The notes: a model not told the origin generated them from the letters alone. 64,000 nucleotides of DNA from Vampirovibrionales bacterium (GCA_029866025.1 JARXAD010000013.1:310001-374000), one strand, 5' to 3'; positions 35,285 to 46,265 are shown, counted from the first letter of the stretch. Made by a program: numbers and translations.

Positions 35285-35662
35285 TTATTCATCGCCCGGG
35301 GAGTAGATGTCTTTCCGGCTTACTCCATATAGAGGTTGTGGGCCACCGGGTGGGTCAGGGTTTTCGGGGAAACCACCGGGTGGGTTAGGGTTTTTGGGGA
35401 AGCCACCGTTAACTGGGGGTGGACCGTATGGTCCGCCATAGTTAGGGCTAGAGCCGTTGGGTGAGATCTGATTGATTCCACCGTTGAATTTGACCCTAGG
35501 TGGGTTAGTGTTTTCGGGGAAGCCACCGGGTTGGTTAGAGTTTTCGGGGAAGCCAGCGTTGAATTTGGCCCTAGTTGGGTTGCCACCGTTGGGCGAGGTA
35601 GGATTATTACGGTGGCTTCGTTGGTATCGGCGATTAAATTGGGGATTGATATTATTGGACAT
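35285..35662 (-). CDS. Low-complexity Asn/Pro/Gly repeat protein, 125 residues
   Basis: The protein is built from short degenerate repeats around GGFPENxNPPGG (for example NAGFPENSNQPGGFPENTNP and NPNPPGGFPENPDPPGG) with NGG/NYGG spacers. It is probably disordered. Two copies of an R-x-K-F-N motif (TRAKFNAG and PRVKFNGG) recall the aromatic-Gly motif of other small proteins here. AGGAG lies 8 nt before the ATG, supporting real translation. There is no signal peptide. It is a single gene convergent with rel. I do not recognise a function. Confidence 0.65.
   Translation of the reverse strand: MSNNINPQFNRRYQRSHRNNPTSPNGGNPTRAKFNAGFPENSNQPGGFPENTNPPRVKFNGGINQISPNGSSPNYGGPYGPPPVNGGFPKNPNPPGGFPENPDPPGGPQPLYGVSRKDIYSPGDE
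35340..35570. repeat. Degenerate tandem repeats inside the Pro/Gly protein gene
   Basis: Direct repeats of about 30-36 bp on the + strand (core TTTTCGGGGAAGCCACCG with variants) encode the repeated GGFPEN units. The copies differ at several positions. Confidence 0.65.
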
Positions 35663-35938
35663 AATGAATAACTCCTTGATGAACGTGGATGGCGTAAACT
35701 CTCTATCCGTCCTCTGGTCATTGTGATGATAAAAATCAAAACCCTACCTGACGGCTATTAAAGGCATCGACCACTCCCCTCTCCTCTTTAGGTTTTGTTA
35801 CATAGCCAGCTGCTCGGTTTGCTAAACACCTAGATAAATAAGGTGCTATTGAAAGCAGCAGGGGCTTTCTTTATGATGAAGAGCTATTAGGTTTTGTTAT
35901 TGACTGTTTTTTACCCTAACCAAAGGACACCCCACCTC

Positions 35939-38038
35939 ATGGCACGCAAACAGCCCATTGAAAAATACCGCAACATTGGTATCGCCGCCCACATTGATGC
36001 CGGTAAAACCACCACCACCGAGCGGATTTTGTTTTACACCGGTAAAGTGCACAAAATTGGCGAAGTGCACGACGGTACCGCCGTAACCGACTGGATGGTG
36101 CAAGAGCGTGAGCGCGGTATTACCATTACCAGTGCCGCCATTACCGCTGAGTGGAACGGCCACCAAATTAACATTATTGATACCCCAGGCCACGTTGACT
36201 TTACTATTGAAGTTGAGCGTTCTCTCCGCGTCCTCGATGGTGTGGTAGCCGTGTTCTGTGCTGTGGGTGGCGTTCAATCCCAGTCTGAGACGGTATGGCG
36301 CCAAGCCACCCGTTACAACGTGCCTCGTATCGTGTTCGTTAACAAAATGGACCGCGTGGGTGCCAACTTCGACCGCGTTGTGGATCAGGTAAAAACTCGC
36401 TTGGGCGCCAATGCCTACCCCATCCAAATGCCTATTGGTGCTGAAGATTTGTTGAGCGGCATTATTGACCTCATCGAAATGAAGGCCGTGATGTACGGCA
36501 ACGAGCTAGGAACCGCCGTGACGGTGGAAGAAATTCCTGCCGATTACTTGGAAAAAGCCAAAGTTGCCCGTGAAGCCTTGGTTGAAGGCATTGTGGAAAC
36601 CGACGATGCGTTGATGGAAAAATACATGTCGGGCGAGGAGATTTCGATCCCTGAGCTGAAAGCCGCCTTGCGTAAAGCTACTTGCGAAGTGAAAATTGTG
36701 CCTGTGGCTTGCGGTAGCGCCTTTAAACACAAGGGTGTTCGCATTTTGCTGGATGCAGTGGTAGATTACCTGCCTTCTCCCATTGATGTGCCTGCCATTA
36801 CCGGTATTTTGCCTAATGGTGAGGACGGCGTCCGCAAGAGCGACGACAAAGAGCCATTCTCAGCCTTGGCCTTTAAAATTGCCACCGATCCTTTCGTGGG
36901 TCGTTTGACCTTCTGCCGCTGCTACAGCGGTTCGCTGCCGGCTGGTAGTTATGTTACGAACTCCACCAAAGGCAAAAAAGAGCGTATTGGCCGTCTCATT
37001 CAAATGGAAGCCAACGATCGGTTGGAAATCACGGAAGTGAATTCGGGTGACATCTTTGCGGTGGTTGGCCTTAAAGACACCACCACGGGCGACACCCTGT
37101 GTGCCGAAAACGCTCCTATCATCCTCGAATCCATTCACATACCCGAACCTGTGATTGAGGTGGCCATTGAACCCAAAACCAAGGCCGATCACGATCGTAT
37201 GTCCAACAGTATGAGCAAGCTGGCGGAAGAAGATCCCACCTTCCGTGTGCGTGTGGACGAAGAAACGGGCCAAACGGTTATTGCAGGGATGGGCGAACTC
37301 CATCTGGAAATCATCGTGGACCGGTTGTTGCGTGAATTTAAAGTGGATGCCAATGTGGGTAAACCCCAGGTGGCCTACCGTGAATCCATCACCAAGCAGG
37401 TGGAAGTAGAAGGCAAGTACATCCGTCAGTCGGGTGGACGCGGTCAATACGGTCACGTGTGGATTCGTCTCGAGCCTCTGGAGCGTGGCACCGGCTTTAT
37501 CTTTGAAAACAAGATTGTGGGCGGTACCGTTCCTAAGGAATATATTCCTGCCGTGGGTAAGGGTATTGAAGAAGCCCTTAAAGGTGGTGTGGTTGCTGGG
37601 TTTGAGTTGATCGACTTAAAAGCTACCCTGTTTGACGGCAGCTACCACGATGTGGATAGTAACGAGATGGCCTTTAAGATTGCCGGTAGTATGGCTCTTA
37701 AAGAAGGCGTCTCCAAAGCCGCTCCTCAGTTGCTGGAACCCGTTATGAAAGTGGAAGTGGAAGTGCCGGATGACTTCCTCGGCGACATCATCGGCGATTT
37801 GTCCAGCCGTCGGGGTCGTATTGAAGGTATGGAACCCATTGAAGCCACGGGCAGCCAGAAAGTCTCTGCCTCGGTGCCGTTGGGTGAAATGTTTGGCTAT
37901 GCTACGGATATCCGTAGCAAGACCCAAGGTCGCGGTACCTTTAGCATGGAATTTAGCTGCTACGAGCCCATGCCCAACAGCATCGCCGAGCCGTTGGTTG
38001 CCAAATTCAAAGGTCAAGCCGCAGCTGCTTCGGCGTAG
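35939..38038 (+). CDS. fusA: Elongation factor G
   Basis: The 699-residue GTPase has G1 [20 protein letters not shown]2/G3 RGITITSAA and DTPGHVDFT, and G4 NKMDRVGA. The domain IV/V motifs [14 protein letters not shown] and [12 protein letters not shown] are also present. It translocates tRNA and mRNA on the ribosome. The frame is open further upstream, but [12 protein letters not shown] with AAAGGA before it is the natural start. No rpsG/rpsL/tuf neighbours are present, so fusA stands alone here, unlike the classical str operon. Confidence 0.97.
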   Translation: MARKQPIEKYRNIGIAAHIDAGKTTTTERILFYTGKVHKIGEVHDGTAVTDWMVQERERGITITSAAITAEWNGHQINIIDTPGHVDFTIEVERSLRVLDGVVAVFCAVGGVQSQSETVWRQATRYNVPRIVFVNKMDRVGANFDRVVDQVKTRLGANAYPIQMPIGAEDLLSGIIDLIEMKAVMYGNELGTAVTVEEIPADYLEKAKVAREALVEGIVETDDALMEKYMSGEEISIPELKAALRKATCEVKIVPVACGSAFKHKGVRILLDAVVDYLPSPIDVPAITGILPNGEDGVRKSDDKEPFSALAFKIATDPFVGRLTFCRCYSGSLPAGSYVTNSTKGKKERIGRLIQMEANDRLEITEVNSGDIFAVVGLKDTTTGDTLCAENAPIILESIHIPEPVIEVAIEPKTKADHDRMSNSMSKLAEEDPTFRVRVDEETGQTVIAGMGELHLEIIVDRLLREFKVDANVGKPQVAYRESITKQVEVEGKYIRQSGGRGQYGHVWIRLEPLERGTGFIFENKIVGGTVPKEYIPAVGKGIEEALKGGVVAGFELIDLKATLFDGSYHDVDSNEMAFKIAGSMALKEGVSKAAPQLLEPVMKVEVEVPDDFLGDIIGDLSSRRGRIEGMEPIEATGSQKVSASVPLGEMFGYATDIRSKTQGRGTFSMEFSCYEPMPNSIAEPLVAKFKGQAAAASA

Positions 38039-38057
38039 GTTGGCAGTTATTTTAAAC

Positions 38058-38092
38058 AAAGGCCCATTCTGTGTATGCAGGGTGGGCCTTTT
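38058..38092 (+). terminator. Terminator after fusA
   Basis: AAAGGCCCA pairs with TGGGCCTTT, with an inner CTG/CAG extension, and ends in TTTTC, 20 nt after the fusA stop. Confidence 0.8.
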
Positions 38093-38111
38093 CTAAAAAG
38101 GACATAACACG

Positions 38112-38792
38112 ATGCAGCGCTTTGAACGACTTTTGTTTTTTTTGGTGTTCATGATTTTGCTAAGCCCTGTGTGTCGTTTGGGCATTCCTCATGTGGATAA
38201 CCTCTTTCGCTTGGCCTTCATTATTTTGTTGGCCAGCGTTGTGCACCGATTTCGCATCAATCAGCCCTACCCTTGGGTGTATTGGGGCTTACTGGTGCCT
38301 TTATTAGTGTCTGGGCTTTCTTCTTGGATTTTCCCTTTAAACAGTGTGTTAATTACCGCTGATTTTTCTTTGTTTATTCTGTTTGGCCTGTATTGTGTGT
38401 ATAGCTTATTCCATTACATTTTTGATCAGCGTTTGTTTACAGATAACCAAATGTTTTGGGGCGCCGCATGCGGCTATGTGGTTTTTGGCATTACGTGGGG
38501 TGCTTTTTACCACACCCTTTATATCTTTTTGCCTCAGTCGTTTACTAATGTTAGCCACTGGACGGATTTTTTGTACTTTAGTTTTGTAACCCTAACCACC
38601 ATGGGGTATGGGGATATTGCTCCTGTTCACCCTCTGGCCCGGATGTTGTCCATTGTGGAAGCCATGTTTGGGGTGTTGTACACCAGTTTGCTGGTGGCCA
38701 AGTTGGTGGGTCTGTATGCCTTGCATCAACAACCATTGGGTTCCAATCAATATTCCAACGAGGTGGAAGAAAACTCCAGATCCACCGTTTAG
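38112..38792 (+). CDS. Potassium channel-like protein (two-pore-helix type)
   Basis: The 226-residue membrane protein has about five or six hydrophobic segments. The pore signature lies near residue 157: FSFVTLTTMGYGDIAPVHPL, with the K+ selectivity filter TMGYGD. The last membrane helix (MLSIVEAMFGVLYTSLLVAKLV) follows. There is no TrkA-N/RCK domain at the C-terminus, only a short polar tail. It probably conducts K+ across the inner membrane; gating is unknown. It lies just after the fusA terminator and is convergent with etfA. Confidence 0.82.
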   Translation: MQRFERLLFFLVFMILLSPVCRLGIPHVDNLFRLAFIILLASVVHRFRINQPYPWVYWGLLVPLLVSGLSSWIFPLNSVLITADFSLFILFGLYCVYSLFHYIFDQRLFTDNQMFWGAACGYVVFGITWGAFYHTLYIFLPQSFTNVSHWTDFLYFSFVTLTTMGYGDIAPVHPLARMLSIVEAMFGVLYTSLLVAKLVGLYALHQQPLGSNQYSNEVEENSRSTV

Positions 38793-38807
38793 ATTTTATC
38801 GATGGGT

Positions 38808-39785
38808 TTACCCCTTCAGCTTGGCAATCAACTTAGGCACCAGTGTTAGGGCGTCGCCCACCACGGCCACGTCAGCCTGCTTCATCAAGGGGGCATCGGC
38901 ATCGCGGTTAATGGCCACCAAGGTACGGCTGGTGCGCATTCCCACCAAATGCTGAATGGCACCACTAATACCCAAGGCCACATACAGCTTGGGGCTAACG
39001 GTTTTGCCGGTTTGACCCACTTGCTCGCTGTGGGGGCGCCAACCGGCATCCACCACGGCGCGGGTGGCACCCACGGCACCGCCCAAGGCTTCGGCCAGTT
39101 GTTCCACCAGGGCAAAGTTTTCGGGGGCTTGCAGGCCACGGCCACCCGACACCACCACATCGGCTTCTTCCAGCTTAATGCGGGTTGCAGCTTCGGCAGT
39201 GACGCTCACAAATTCGGTGCCACTGGCAACAGAATCCAAAGATAGGTTGACTATTTCCACAGATGCCGCGACGGCATTGGCGGCTGGGGCTTCAAAGGTT
39301 TTGGGGCGTACGGTCACAATGACGGTTTTGCCCGCGGCGGAATGCATACTCATAATCAAGGATTCCGCCACACCCGCTTTGGTGGCCGTCAAAGCGCCAT
39401 TGTCCCAAGCCAAATTCTGGGCTTGGGTAATCAATCCGGCACTTGTTTTATAGGCTACACGAGGGGCGTAATCGCTACCCGTGCTGGTGGCGGCAACCAA
39501 CACCACCTTGGGTTGCCTGCTTTCAATGAGTTTAGCCAGAGCTGCGGCATACACTTGGGGCTGATAGGTAGCCAAGCGTGGACTAACGCCAACAATGACC
39601 TGCGCAAAACCATGGACGGCTAGGGCATCGGCCACCGTGCGACCGGCAGCTTCAGAGTCTGCCAACACCACGCCACACAAGGCGCTACCGCTTTGGCTGG
39701 CTAGAGTTTGAGCGGGTGTAAGCGCTTCAATGGTGGTAAAAACAGACTTGGGAGAGAGGGCTTCGGCAACAATCCAGATGGTCAT
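38808..39785 (-). CDS. etfA: Electron transfer flavoprotein alpha subunit
   Basis: The 325-residue protein has the EtfA C-terminal FAD domain: VVSGGRGLQAPENFALVEQL, GATRAVVDAGWRPHSEQVGQ, KLYVALGISGAIQHLVGM and AINRDADAPLMKQADVAVVGD. The N-terminal domain has the EtfA pattern as well. EtfAB carries electrons from acyl-CoA and related dehydrogenases. I use the ATG at 39785 because GGAG lies 9 nt upstream; the first GTG at 39794 is close to that site. It follows etfB by 53 nt on the same strand. No EtfQO or acyl-CoA dehydrogenase gene is in the window. Confidence 0.93.
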   Translation of the reverse strand: MTIWIVAEALSPKSVFTTIEALTPAQTLASQSGSALCGVVLADSEAAGRTVADALAVHGFAQVIVGVSPRLATYQPQVYAAALAKLIESRQPKVVLVAATSTGSDYAPRVAYKTSAGLITQAQNLAWDNGALTATKAGVAESLIMSMHSAAGKTVIVTVRPKTFEAPAANAVAASVEIVNLSLDSVASGTEFVSVTAEAATRIKLEEADVVVSGGRGLQAPENFALVEQLAEALGGAVGATRAVVDAGWRPHSEQVGQTGKTVSPKLYVALGISGAIQHLVGMRTSRTLVAINRDADAPLMKQADVAVVGDALTLVPKLIAKLKG

Positions 39786-39838
39786 GAGAATCACTCCAGT
39801 AAGAAACGATAATGCACTTTATAAAACCCCATTTGAGG

Positions 39839-40633
39839 CTAGGCGAATTTTTGTGCTTTGAGGTAAGCGACCACGGCGTCAATGGCGGCATCTTCGTTGC
39901 CGTCGGCGGTAATGACCTGACCCGCTGCTTTGGCAGGACGTGGGGATAACTGGATGAGGGTGGTTGTGGCGCTGGGCAAAGTGACGCCAATATCCGCCAG
40001 TGATTTAACGGGGATATCGGTTTTGTTGGCCTTCATAACGCCTTTAATGTTGCTGGTGCGCAGTTCGTAGTCGCACTTGATGGTGGCGAGTACGCCGGGT
40101 AGGGTCATGCGATGTTGTTCTAAGCCACCATCGCCCACACGACTGACGGTTAGCGATGACGTATCGCCTTCCGCTAGCTTAACGCCAGATAACGACGGCC
40201 AGCCAAGGGCTTCGGCGGTCATGGCGGCGGTTTGATGGCCGGCTTCATCCAAGGATGAATGGCCGCCTAAAACCAACACGGCGTCGGGCACGAGGGTTTG
40301 CACGGCTTTGGCCAACACGGTGGCGCGTTGAAAGCCATCTAGTGGAGCGGTTTCGCCCACAATAAAGGCGGCATCGGCACCGGCGGCAATGGCTTTTTTT
40401 AGCAAGGCTTTCACGGAATCGTGGCCCAAGCTGAGTGCTGTGACAGTGGTGTCGCCGCCCCAACTGTCTTTTAAGCGCAAGGCGGTTTCCAACGCGTATT
40501 CATCAAAGGGATTCATCATCATATCCACGGGGCTGGGGCCACCGGGGGCTGGCATGGCGGTTAAGGCCGAATCTACCCGTAGTTTGGTGTTGTCGGGTAC
40601 TTGCTTCATCAGTACCACAATGTTGGCCGCCAT
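39839..40633 (-). CDS. etfB: Electron transfer flavoprotein beta subunit
   Basis: The 264-residue protein has the EtfB signature NIVVLMKQVPDNTKLRVDS, NPFDEYALETALRLKD and VLGGHSSLDEAGHQTAAMTA. It forms the AMP-binding half of the ETF heterodimer. I place the start at MAANIVV (40633), 9 nt after GGAGG; an upstream ATG at 40648 overlaps that site. It is the first gene of the etfB-etfA unit, divergent from clpB. Confidence 0.93.
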   Translation of the reverse strand: MAANIVVLMKQVPDNTKLRVDSALTAMPAPGGPSPVDMMMNPFDEYALETALRLKDSWGGDTTVTALSLGHDSVKALLKKAIAAGADAAFIVGETAPLDGFQRATVLAKAVQTLVPDAVLVLGGHSSLDEAGHQTAAMTAEALGWPSLSGVKLAEGDTSSLTVSRVGDGGLEQHRMTLPGVLATIKCDYELRTSNIKGVMKANKTDIPVKSLADIGVTLPSATTTLIQLSPRPAKAAGQVITADGNEDAAIDAVVAYLKAQKFA

Positions 40634-40862
40634 CTTAAATCCCTCCAAAACTCATAAGCCCAAATTTATGGGCCTCATTATCTCTCAAACACACCCCAAT
40701 ATTGACCCCAGTAATCATAGCGGTTTCCAATAAAGTCATTATAAACCGCTCTTGGGCGGGGGGTCGTCTAAAATCCTTAACCTTTGTGGAAGACTGGCGG
40801 ATTGTGGCGCACGGGGCGCTATGATACAACCAGTCTAGATAGGTTATAGGGAGCTTTGACAC

Positions 40863-43631
40863 ATGATTGATCCAGGCAAATGCACCACCTCGGCCCAAAA
40901 GGCCCTGAGTAACACCCACGAAATCTTGGCGCGGTTTTCTCAAAACCAGCTGGATAACGAGCATTTGCTGCTGGCGTTGCTGGAAGACGAGCAAGGGACG
41001 GTGCACAAACTTCTGAGCAATTTAAAAGCCGACATTACGGGCATGATGCGTATGATGGACGCCAACTTGGTACGCCGGCCTAGAGCTACTGTGCAAGGGC
41101 TGCAACAAGGCAATATTTTTATTACGCCCCGCTTCAAGTATCTGTTTGATCGTGCAGAAGCCGAAGCCAAGCTAATGGGCGACGATTTTATCGGCCCTGA
41201 GCACTTACTGTTGGCCTTGGCCAAGGGTGATGGGGATGCGGCGGGTGTGTTGGTGTCTCAAGGCTTGTCGCCGGAATCGATTTTATCGGCCCTCAAAGAC
41301 ATTCGGGGTAACCAGCGTATTGATAGTCAGAGCGCCGATGAAAACTACGAAGCGCTGGAAAAATACGGCGTGGATCTCACCGAAAAGGCTCGAAACGGCA
41401 AACTAGACCCCGTCATTGGTCGCCAAGAAGAAGTGCGGCGAGTGATTCAGGTGCTGAGCCGCCGTACCAAAAACAACCCTGTATTGATTGGCGAACCGGG
41501 CGTGGGTAAAACCGCTATTGTGGAAGGGTTGGCCCAACGTATTATTCATGGCGATGTGCCAGAGACACTTAAGAACCGAAAAATCATTGCACTGGATATG
41601 GGAGCCCTGATTAGTGGCGCCAAATTTAGGGGCGAATTTGAAGAACGCCTGAAAGCCGTGCTGAAAGAGGTGCAATCGTCGGAAGGCGAAATTATTCTCT
41701 TTATTGATGAGTTGCACACGGTGGTGGGGGCAGGTGCTAATGAAGGGGCTATGGACGCCAGCAACCTCCTCAAACCTGCCTTGGCGCGGGGTGAATTGCA
41801 TTGCGTGGGAGCCACGACTCTGGCGGAATACCGAAAATATATTGAAAAAGATGCCGCGCTAGAGCGCCGTTTTCAGCCCGTACGGGTGGATGAGCCCAGC
41901 GTGGAAGAAGCCATTAGTATTTTGCGGGGCCTTAAAGAGAAGTACGAAGTGCACCATGGCGTAAAAATTAAAGATGCGGCCCTGGTGGCAGCGGTTAAAC
42001 TGTCGGATCGCTATTTGCGCGATCGTTTTTTGCCCGACAAAGCCATTGATCTCATTGATGAAGCGGCCAGCAAAGCTCGCATTGAAATGGATAGTATGCC
42101 ACAAGAGCTGGATACGGTGGCTCGGCAAGTCATTCAATTGGGCATTGAGTTGGAAGCGTTAAAAAAAGAGACGGACAAGGCCTCCAAAGACCGCCTGGCT
42201 CAGGTAGAGACAGAAATGGTGAAATTGCAGGCAGAAAAAGACAAGCTGCAAAATGCCTGGAATGCAGAAAAAACAGCAGTGGATAAACTGCGCTACATTA
42301 AAGAAGAAATTGAACAGGTGCGCTTGCAAGTAGAACAAGCGGAGCGCGATGCCAATTTGGCCCGTGCGGCCGAGCTAAAGTATGGAACACTGCCGGATTT
42401 AAACAAGGCTTTGGAAACCGAAGAAGCGTCTTTAAAGGCGGCGGGTACGGCGTCTAATGGAGGAAAATCTCAACGCCTCATTCAAGAAGTGATTGATGAA
42501 GACGCCATTGCCGATATCATTAGTCGCTGGACGGGCATTCCCATTAATCGCCTGCAAGAAGCGGAAGCCCAAAAGTTGCTGAGTATGGAAGACTACTTGC
42601 GTGCCCGCGTGGTGGGACAAGACAAAGCCGTTAAAGCCGTATGCGATGCGGTGCGTCTCTCTCGCGCTGGGCTGGGGGATGAGCAGCGACCTGTGGGGTC
42701 ATTTATCTTTTTAGGGCCTACGGGCGTTGGTAAAACCGAGTTGGTTAAGGCTCTGGCCGAATTTTTATTCCACGACGATACTGCCGTGGTGCGCATTGAC
42801 ATGAGTGAATACATGGAAAAGCACTCAGTGGCGCGTATGGTGGGAGCGCCACCTGGCTATATTGGCCATGATGAAGGCGGACAGTTAACAGAAGCCGTAA
42901 GACGCAAGCCTTACAGTGTGGTGTTGTTTGATGAAATTGAAAAAGCCCACCCCGATGTGTTTAACCTGTTGTTGCAAGTGTTGGATGACGGCAGGCTAAC
43001 GGATAGCAAGGGGCGCACGGTAGATTTTAGAAACACCGTGATTATTATGACGAGTAATTTGGGCAGCCACCTAATTTTGCAGCACCAAATGAATGGCACC
43101 CTCAATTCTCTCAAAGGGTTAATGGGCAAAGACTCGTCGTTGGATTTGGGCGGCTCGCTGAATCCCTTTACGCCGTCGGACCGCGATGAGACGGGTTTGC
43201 CAGCGTCCAGTGATTTGGACGATCAGCGCCCCTTAGCCGATAAACTAATGACCGAACTTCGGAACCATTTCCGCCCTGAGTTCCTTAATCGCATTGATGA
43301 CATCATTTTCTTTGAATCGCTAACACCGCAACACCTCACCACCATTGTGGATATTCAGTTGGCTCGACTCCATAAGCGTTTGGCCGAGCGTTCCATAAGC
43401 CTAAACCTTACGCCCGAGGCTAAAGAGCAACTGGCACGGCAAGGCTTTGATCCGCTGTATGGGGCGCGGCCTCTCAAGCGGGTGATTCGTCGCATGATTG
43501 AAACGCCTCTCTCTGCCCACCTGATTGCGGGCGACTTTATCGATGGCGACACCATTACTGTGGATGTCCACCCCACCGATACTGAAGCCCTCAGCTTTAT
43601 ACGGTCAGTAAAAGCTGTGGTGCCTTCTTAA
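40863..43631 (+). CDS. clpB: ClpB-type AAA+ disaggregase with an insert in NBD2
   Basis: The 922-residue protein has an N-terminal double Clp repeat and NBD1 ([13 protein letters not shown], about 218). A long coiled-coil middle domain follows at about 410-530, typical of ClpB and longer than in ClpC. NBD2 ([14 protein letters not shown], about 618) completes it. ClpB refolds aggregates with DnaK. After [10 protein letters not shown] (about residue 735) there is an insert of some 45-50 residues ([20 protein letters not shown] and onward) before [17 protein letters not shown]. In ClpA and ClpC this site holds the ClpP-docking loop. No CIRCE-like element is visible upstream. Confidence 0.9.
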   Translation: MIDPGKCTTSAQKALSNTHEILARFSQNQLDNEHLLLALLEDEQGTVHKLLSNLKADITGMMRMMDANLVRRPRATVQGLQQGNIFITPRFKYLFDRAEAEAKLMGDDFIGPEHLLLALAKGDGDAAGVLVSQGLSPESILSALKDIRGNQRIDSQSADENYEALEKYGVDLTEKARNGKLDPVIGRQEEVRRVIQVLSRRTKNNPVLIGEPGVGKTAIVEGLAQRIIHGDVPETLKNRKIIALDMGALISGAKFRGEFEERLKAVLKEVQSSEGEIILFIDELHTVVGAGANEGAMDASNLLKPALARGELHCVGATTLAEYRKYIEKDAALERRFQPVRVDEPSVEEAISILRGLKEKYEVHHGVKIKDAALVAAVKLSDRYLRDRFLPDKAIDLIDEAASKARIEMDSMPQELDTVARQVIQLGIELEALKKETDKASKDRLAQVETEMVKLQAEKDKLQNAWNAEKTAVDKLRYIKEEIEQVRLQVEQAERDANLARAAELKYGTLPDLNKALETEEASLKAAGTASNGGKSQRLIQEVIDEDAIADIISRWTGIPINRLQEAEAQKLLSMEDYLRARVVGQDKAVKAVCDAVRLSRAGLGDEQRPVGSFIFLGPTGVGKTELVKALAEFLFHDDTAVVRIDMSEYMEKHSVARMVGAPPGYIGHDEGGQLTEAVRRKPYSVVLFDEIEKAHPDVFNLLLQVLDDGRLTDSKGRTVDFRNTVIIMTSNLGSHLILQHQMNGTLNSLKGLMGKDSSLDLGGSLNPFTPSDRDETGLPASSDLDDQRPLADKLMTELRNHFRPEFLNRIDDIIFFESLTPQHLTTIVDIQLARLHKRLAERSISLNLTPEAKEQLARQGFDPLYGARPLKRVIRRMIETPLSAHLIAGDFIDGDTITVDVHPTDTEALSFIRSVKAVVPS

Positions 43632-43654
43632 GCCAGCACACTCAACTTTCGTGA

Positions 43655-44926
43655 TTAGTCTTTATACGTCTCAAAGATCAGGCTGGCGTTATGGCCCCCA
43701 AAGCCAAAGCTGTTACTCATCACTTTGTCTAAGGATGCGACGGGTCGAGCCTTGTTGGCCACGTAATCTAGGTCGCACGCCTCATCCGGGTTGTCCAGAT
43801 TAATGGTGGGGGGCAAAGTGTTGTTCTGCATAGCCAGCAGGCACACAATGGCTTCCAATGCGCCCGCAGCCCCCAGCAAGTGGCCGTGCATGCTTTTGGT
43901 GCTACTTACTGTTAAGCCGTTGTAAGCATAATCTCCAAACACGCGCTTGACTGCGCAGGTTTCGGCAATATCGCCCAAGGGGGTACTGGTACCGTGGGCA
44001 TTGATGTATTGAATATCGGTGGGCTGTAATTCGGCGTCTTGCAAGGCTTTGGCCATGGCCCGACCGGCACCATCGCCATCGCTGCAAGGCGCAACAATAT
44101 CAAAGGCATCAGAAGAACAACCATAGCCTGTGAGCTCGCCATAAATTTTGGCGCCTCGGCCTTTGGCGTGTTCCAGTTCTTCTAAAATTAAAATGGCAGA
44201 GCCTTCCGCAATCACAAAGCCATCGCGGTCTTTGTCAAAAGGGCGACTGGCCTTTTGAGGGTCACCACTGCAGGAAGATAACGCTCGGCAAGCCACGAAA
44301 CCAGAGGTAGCAATGGCGTTAATTGGGGCTTCGGCGCCCCCTGTAATCATGGCATCGGTTTCGCCCCGCTCAATCACACGAAAAGCTTCGCCAATAGAAT
44401 CTGCACCACTAGAGCAAGCTGTAACTACGGCCTTGTTGGGGCCTTTGGCGTTAAAGGCAATGGAGACTCGACCCGCCGCAGAATCGGCGAGCATCATGTG
44501 GACAAAAAATGGACCTACCTTGTTCCAGCCCACATTCACTGCTTTTTTCATGTTGTCTTCAATGGCTTGCATGCCACCGGCACCGCTACCTATCACTACC
44601 CCCAATCGCTCAGGGTCTACGGTGCCTAAAATACCCGAATCCTCCACCGCTTGCTTGGCGGCTACCATGGCAAACTGCATGTAGCGGTCCATGCGGCGAA
44701 TGTCTTTTCTATCTAAGTGGTCTTCGGGTACAAAGTCTTTAATTTCGGCGCCAATATGAACGGTTTGCTCTTCGGGCAAAATACCTTCAATGGTACTCAC
44801 GCCGCTGTTGCCAGCCACCAAGTTCGTCCATAAATCGGTGGTATTTTGACCCAGTGGGCTAACAACGCCCATACCTGTGATAACTACGCGACGACGAGTG
44901 AAGGTTTTAAGAGGCTTGGCAGACAT
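43655..44926 (-). CDS. fabF: 3-oxoacyl-ACP synthase II FabF
   Basis: The 423-residue condensing enzyme starts its fold at RRRVVITGMGVVSPLGQNTT. It has the active Cys171 in VVTACSSGADSIGEA, the His of INAHGTSTPLGD and the His of STKSMHGHLLGAAG. It elongates acyl-ACP in type II fatty acid synthesis. The C-terminus (MSNSFGFGGHNASLIFE) is typical. It is the last gene of the rpmF-plsX-fabH-fabD-fabG-acpP-fabF cluster, 191 nt after acpP. Confidence 0.96.
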   Translation of the reverse strand: MSAKPLKTFTRRRVVITGMGVVSPLGQNTTDLWTNLVAGNSGVSTIEGILPEEQTVHIGAEIKDFVPEDHLDRKDIRRMDRYMQFAMVAAKQAVEDSGILGTVDPERLGVVIGSGAGGMQAIEDNMKKAVNVGWNKVGPFFVHMMLADSAAGRVSIAFNAKGPNKAVVTACSSGADSIGEAFRVIERGETDAMITGGAEAPINAIATSGFVACRALSSCSGDPQKASRPFDKDRDGFVIAEGSAILILEELEHAKGRGAKIYGELTGYGCSSDAFDIVAPCSDGDGAGRAMAKALQDAELQPTDIQYINAHGTSTPLGDIAETCAVKRVFGDYAYNGLTVSSTKSMHGHLLGAAGALEAIVCLLAMQNNTLPPTINLDNPDEACDLDYVANKARPVASLDKVMSNSFGFGGHNASLIFETYKD

Positions 44927-45117
44927 AAGGAGTAACCTTTATTGAAGTTAAAATTGATAGAATGGGCAACAATAGCCCTGGAGAAAGGGAAAAATAAAAC
45001 CCACTGGAGGCAAGATATCAGCAATCACCCCAAAAGGCTTTTCTGAAGTATCGCAACCACCCAATGGGTTTTATAAAAAGGCTTGTTTGCATGCAACAAG
45101 TCCAAAAAGAGAGGCAA

Positions 45118-45363
45118 TTACTTGGCTACTTTTTCCAGTAATGTCACGGCATCTTGGACGGTTTGAATTTTTTCGGCATCTTCATCGGGGATTTCAATGC
45201 TGAATTCATCTTCAAATGCCATCACCAATTCCACTTTATCCAAAGAATCGGCACCTAAATCGGTGGTGAAGTTGGCGGATGAGGTGACTTCGTCTTCGGC
45301 ACAGTTGAGTTGATCCACGATGATTTTTTTGACACGGTCCATGGCGCTGGTCGTAGTGGTCAT
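45118..45363 (-). CDS. acpP: Acyl carrier protein
   Basis: The 81-residue acidic protein has the phosphopantetheine site [18 protein letters not shown], with the modified Ser40, and the helix [19 protein letters not shown]. It carries acyl chains for FAS II. The frame is open upstream, but AAGGAC lies about 10 nt before [10 protein letters not shown], which gives the normal ACP length. It sits between fabG and fabF. Confidence 0.96.
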   Translation of the reverse strand: MTTTTSAMDRVKKIIVDQLNCAEDEVTSSANFTTDLGADSLDKVELVMAFEDEFSIEIPDEDAEKIQTVQDAVTLLEKVAK

Positions 45364-45492
45364 TGTCTGAGAGTCCTTATGAATGATGTACGAAACGAAA
45401 ATAGAAAACGGGAAGGGTTTGTTCGTAAGTTTATTAGAAATCCACCGAAGAGGGCCCAATAATCTTCTTTACACAGCCCCCCCTCTGGGGGC

Positions 45493-46230
45493 CTAAATAA
45501 CGAGGCCGCCATCCACTTGAAGAACTTGGCCCGTCACATAATCCCCACACGTTATCAAAAACGTAACGGCCTTGGCAACATCTTGGGCTTCCCCCAAGCG
45601 CTTTAAAGGGATTCGCTCCGCAATAGTATCGAGGGGTAAATCGTGGGTCATATCGGTGGCAATAAAGCCTGGAGCCACGGCATTAACGCGAATATTGCGG
45701 GCGGCCAGTTCTTTACTGGCGGACTTGGTAAGACCGATAACACCCGCTTTGCTGGCGCTGTAGTTGGCTTGCCCAGCGTTTCCGTACACGCCGCTAATGC
45801 TGGTAATGTTCACAATGCTGCCACTGCGTTGCTTCATCATCACTTTGGCAGCAGCGCGCAGGGTGTAAAACACGCCAGATAGGTTGGTATCCATCACCGA
45901 TTGCCAGTCGTCGTTGCTCATGCGCATCAGTAGGCCATCTTTGGTAATGCCAGCGTTGTTCACCAAGCCATCCAGGCGTCCTAGATCGGCCACAGTGCGA
46001 TCCACTAAGGCTTGGGCTGCGTTGCCGTCGGCAGCATCGGCTTGCACGGCCAAAGCTTTACGACCCAAGGCTTCCACGGCTTTCACCACTTCTTGCGCGG
46101 CTTCCGCATTGCGGGCGTAGCTAAAGGCCACGTTGTAGCCAGCAGCAGCTAAATCCAACACGCAGGCTTTGCCAATCCCACGAGATCCACCCGTAACCAA
46201 GGCTACTTTTTGGACGGCGTCCGTCATCAT
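45493..46230 (-). CDS. fabG: 3-oxoacyl-ACP reductase FabG
   Basis: The 245-residue short-chain dehydrogenase has the cofactor motif ALVTGGSRGIGKACVLDLAA, NNAG, and the catalytic Ser-Tyr-Lys in NITSISGVYGNAGQANYSASKAG. AQDVAKAVTFLITCGDYVTGQVLQVDGG closes the fold. It reduces 3-oxoacyl-ACP with NADPH. AAGGAAA precedes two adjacent ATGs (46230 and 46227); either may start. It lies between fabD and acpP. Confidence 0.94.
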   Translation of the reverse strand: MMTDAVQKVALVTGGSRGIGKACVLDLAAAGYNVAFSYARNAEAAQEVVKAVEALGRKALAVQADAADGNAAQALVDRTVADLGRLDGLVNNAGITKDGLLMRMSNDDWQSVMDTNLSGVFYTLRAAAKVMMKQRSGSIVNITSISGVYGNAGQANYSASKAGVIGLTKSASKELAARNIRVNAVAPGFIATDMTHDLPLDTIAERIPLKRLGEAQDVAKAVTFLITCGDYVTGQVLQVDGGLVI

Positions 46231-46265
46231 CAATTTCCTTTATCCAATAACTAACGTAATAGGGG

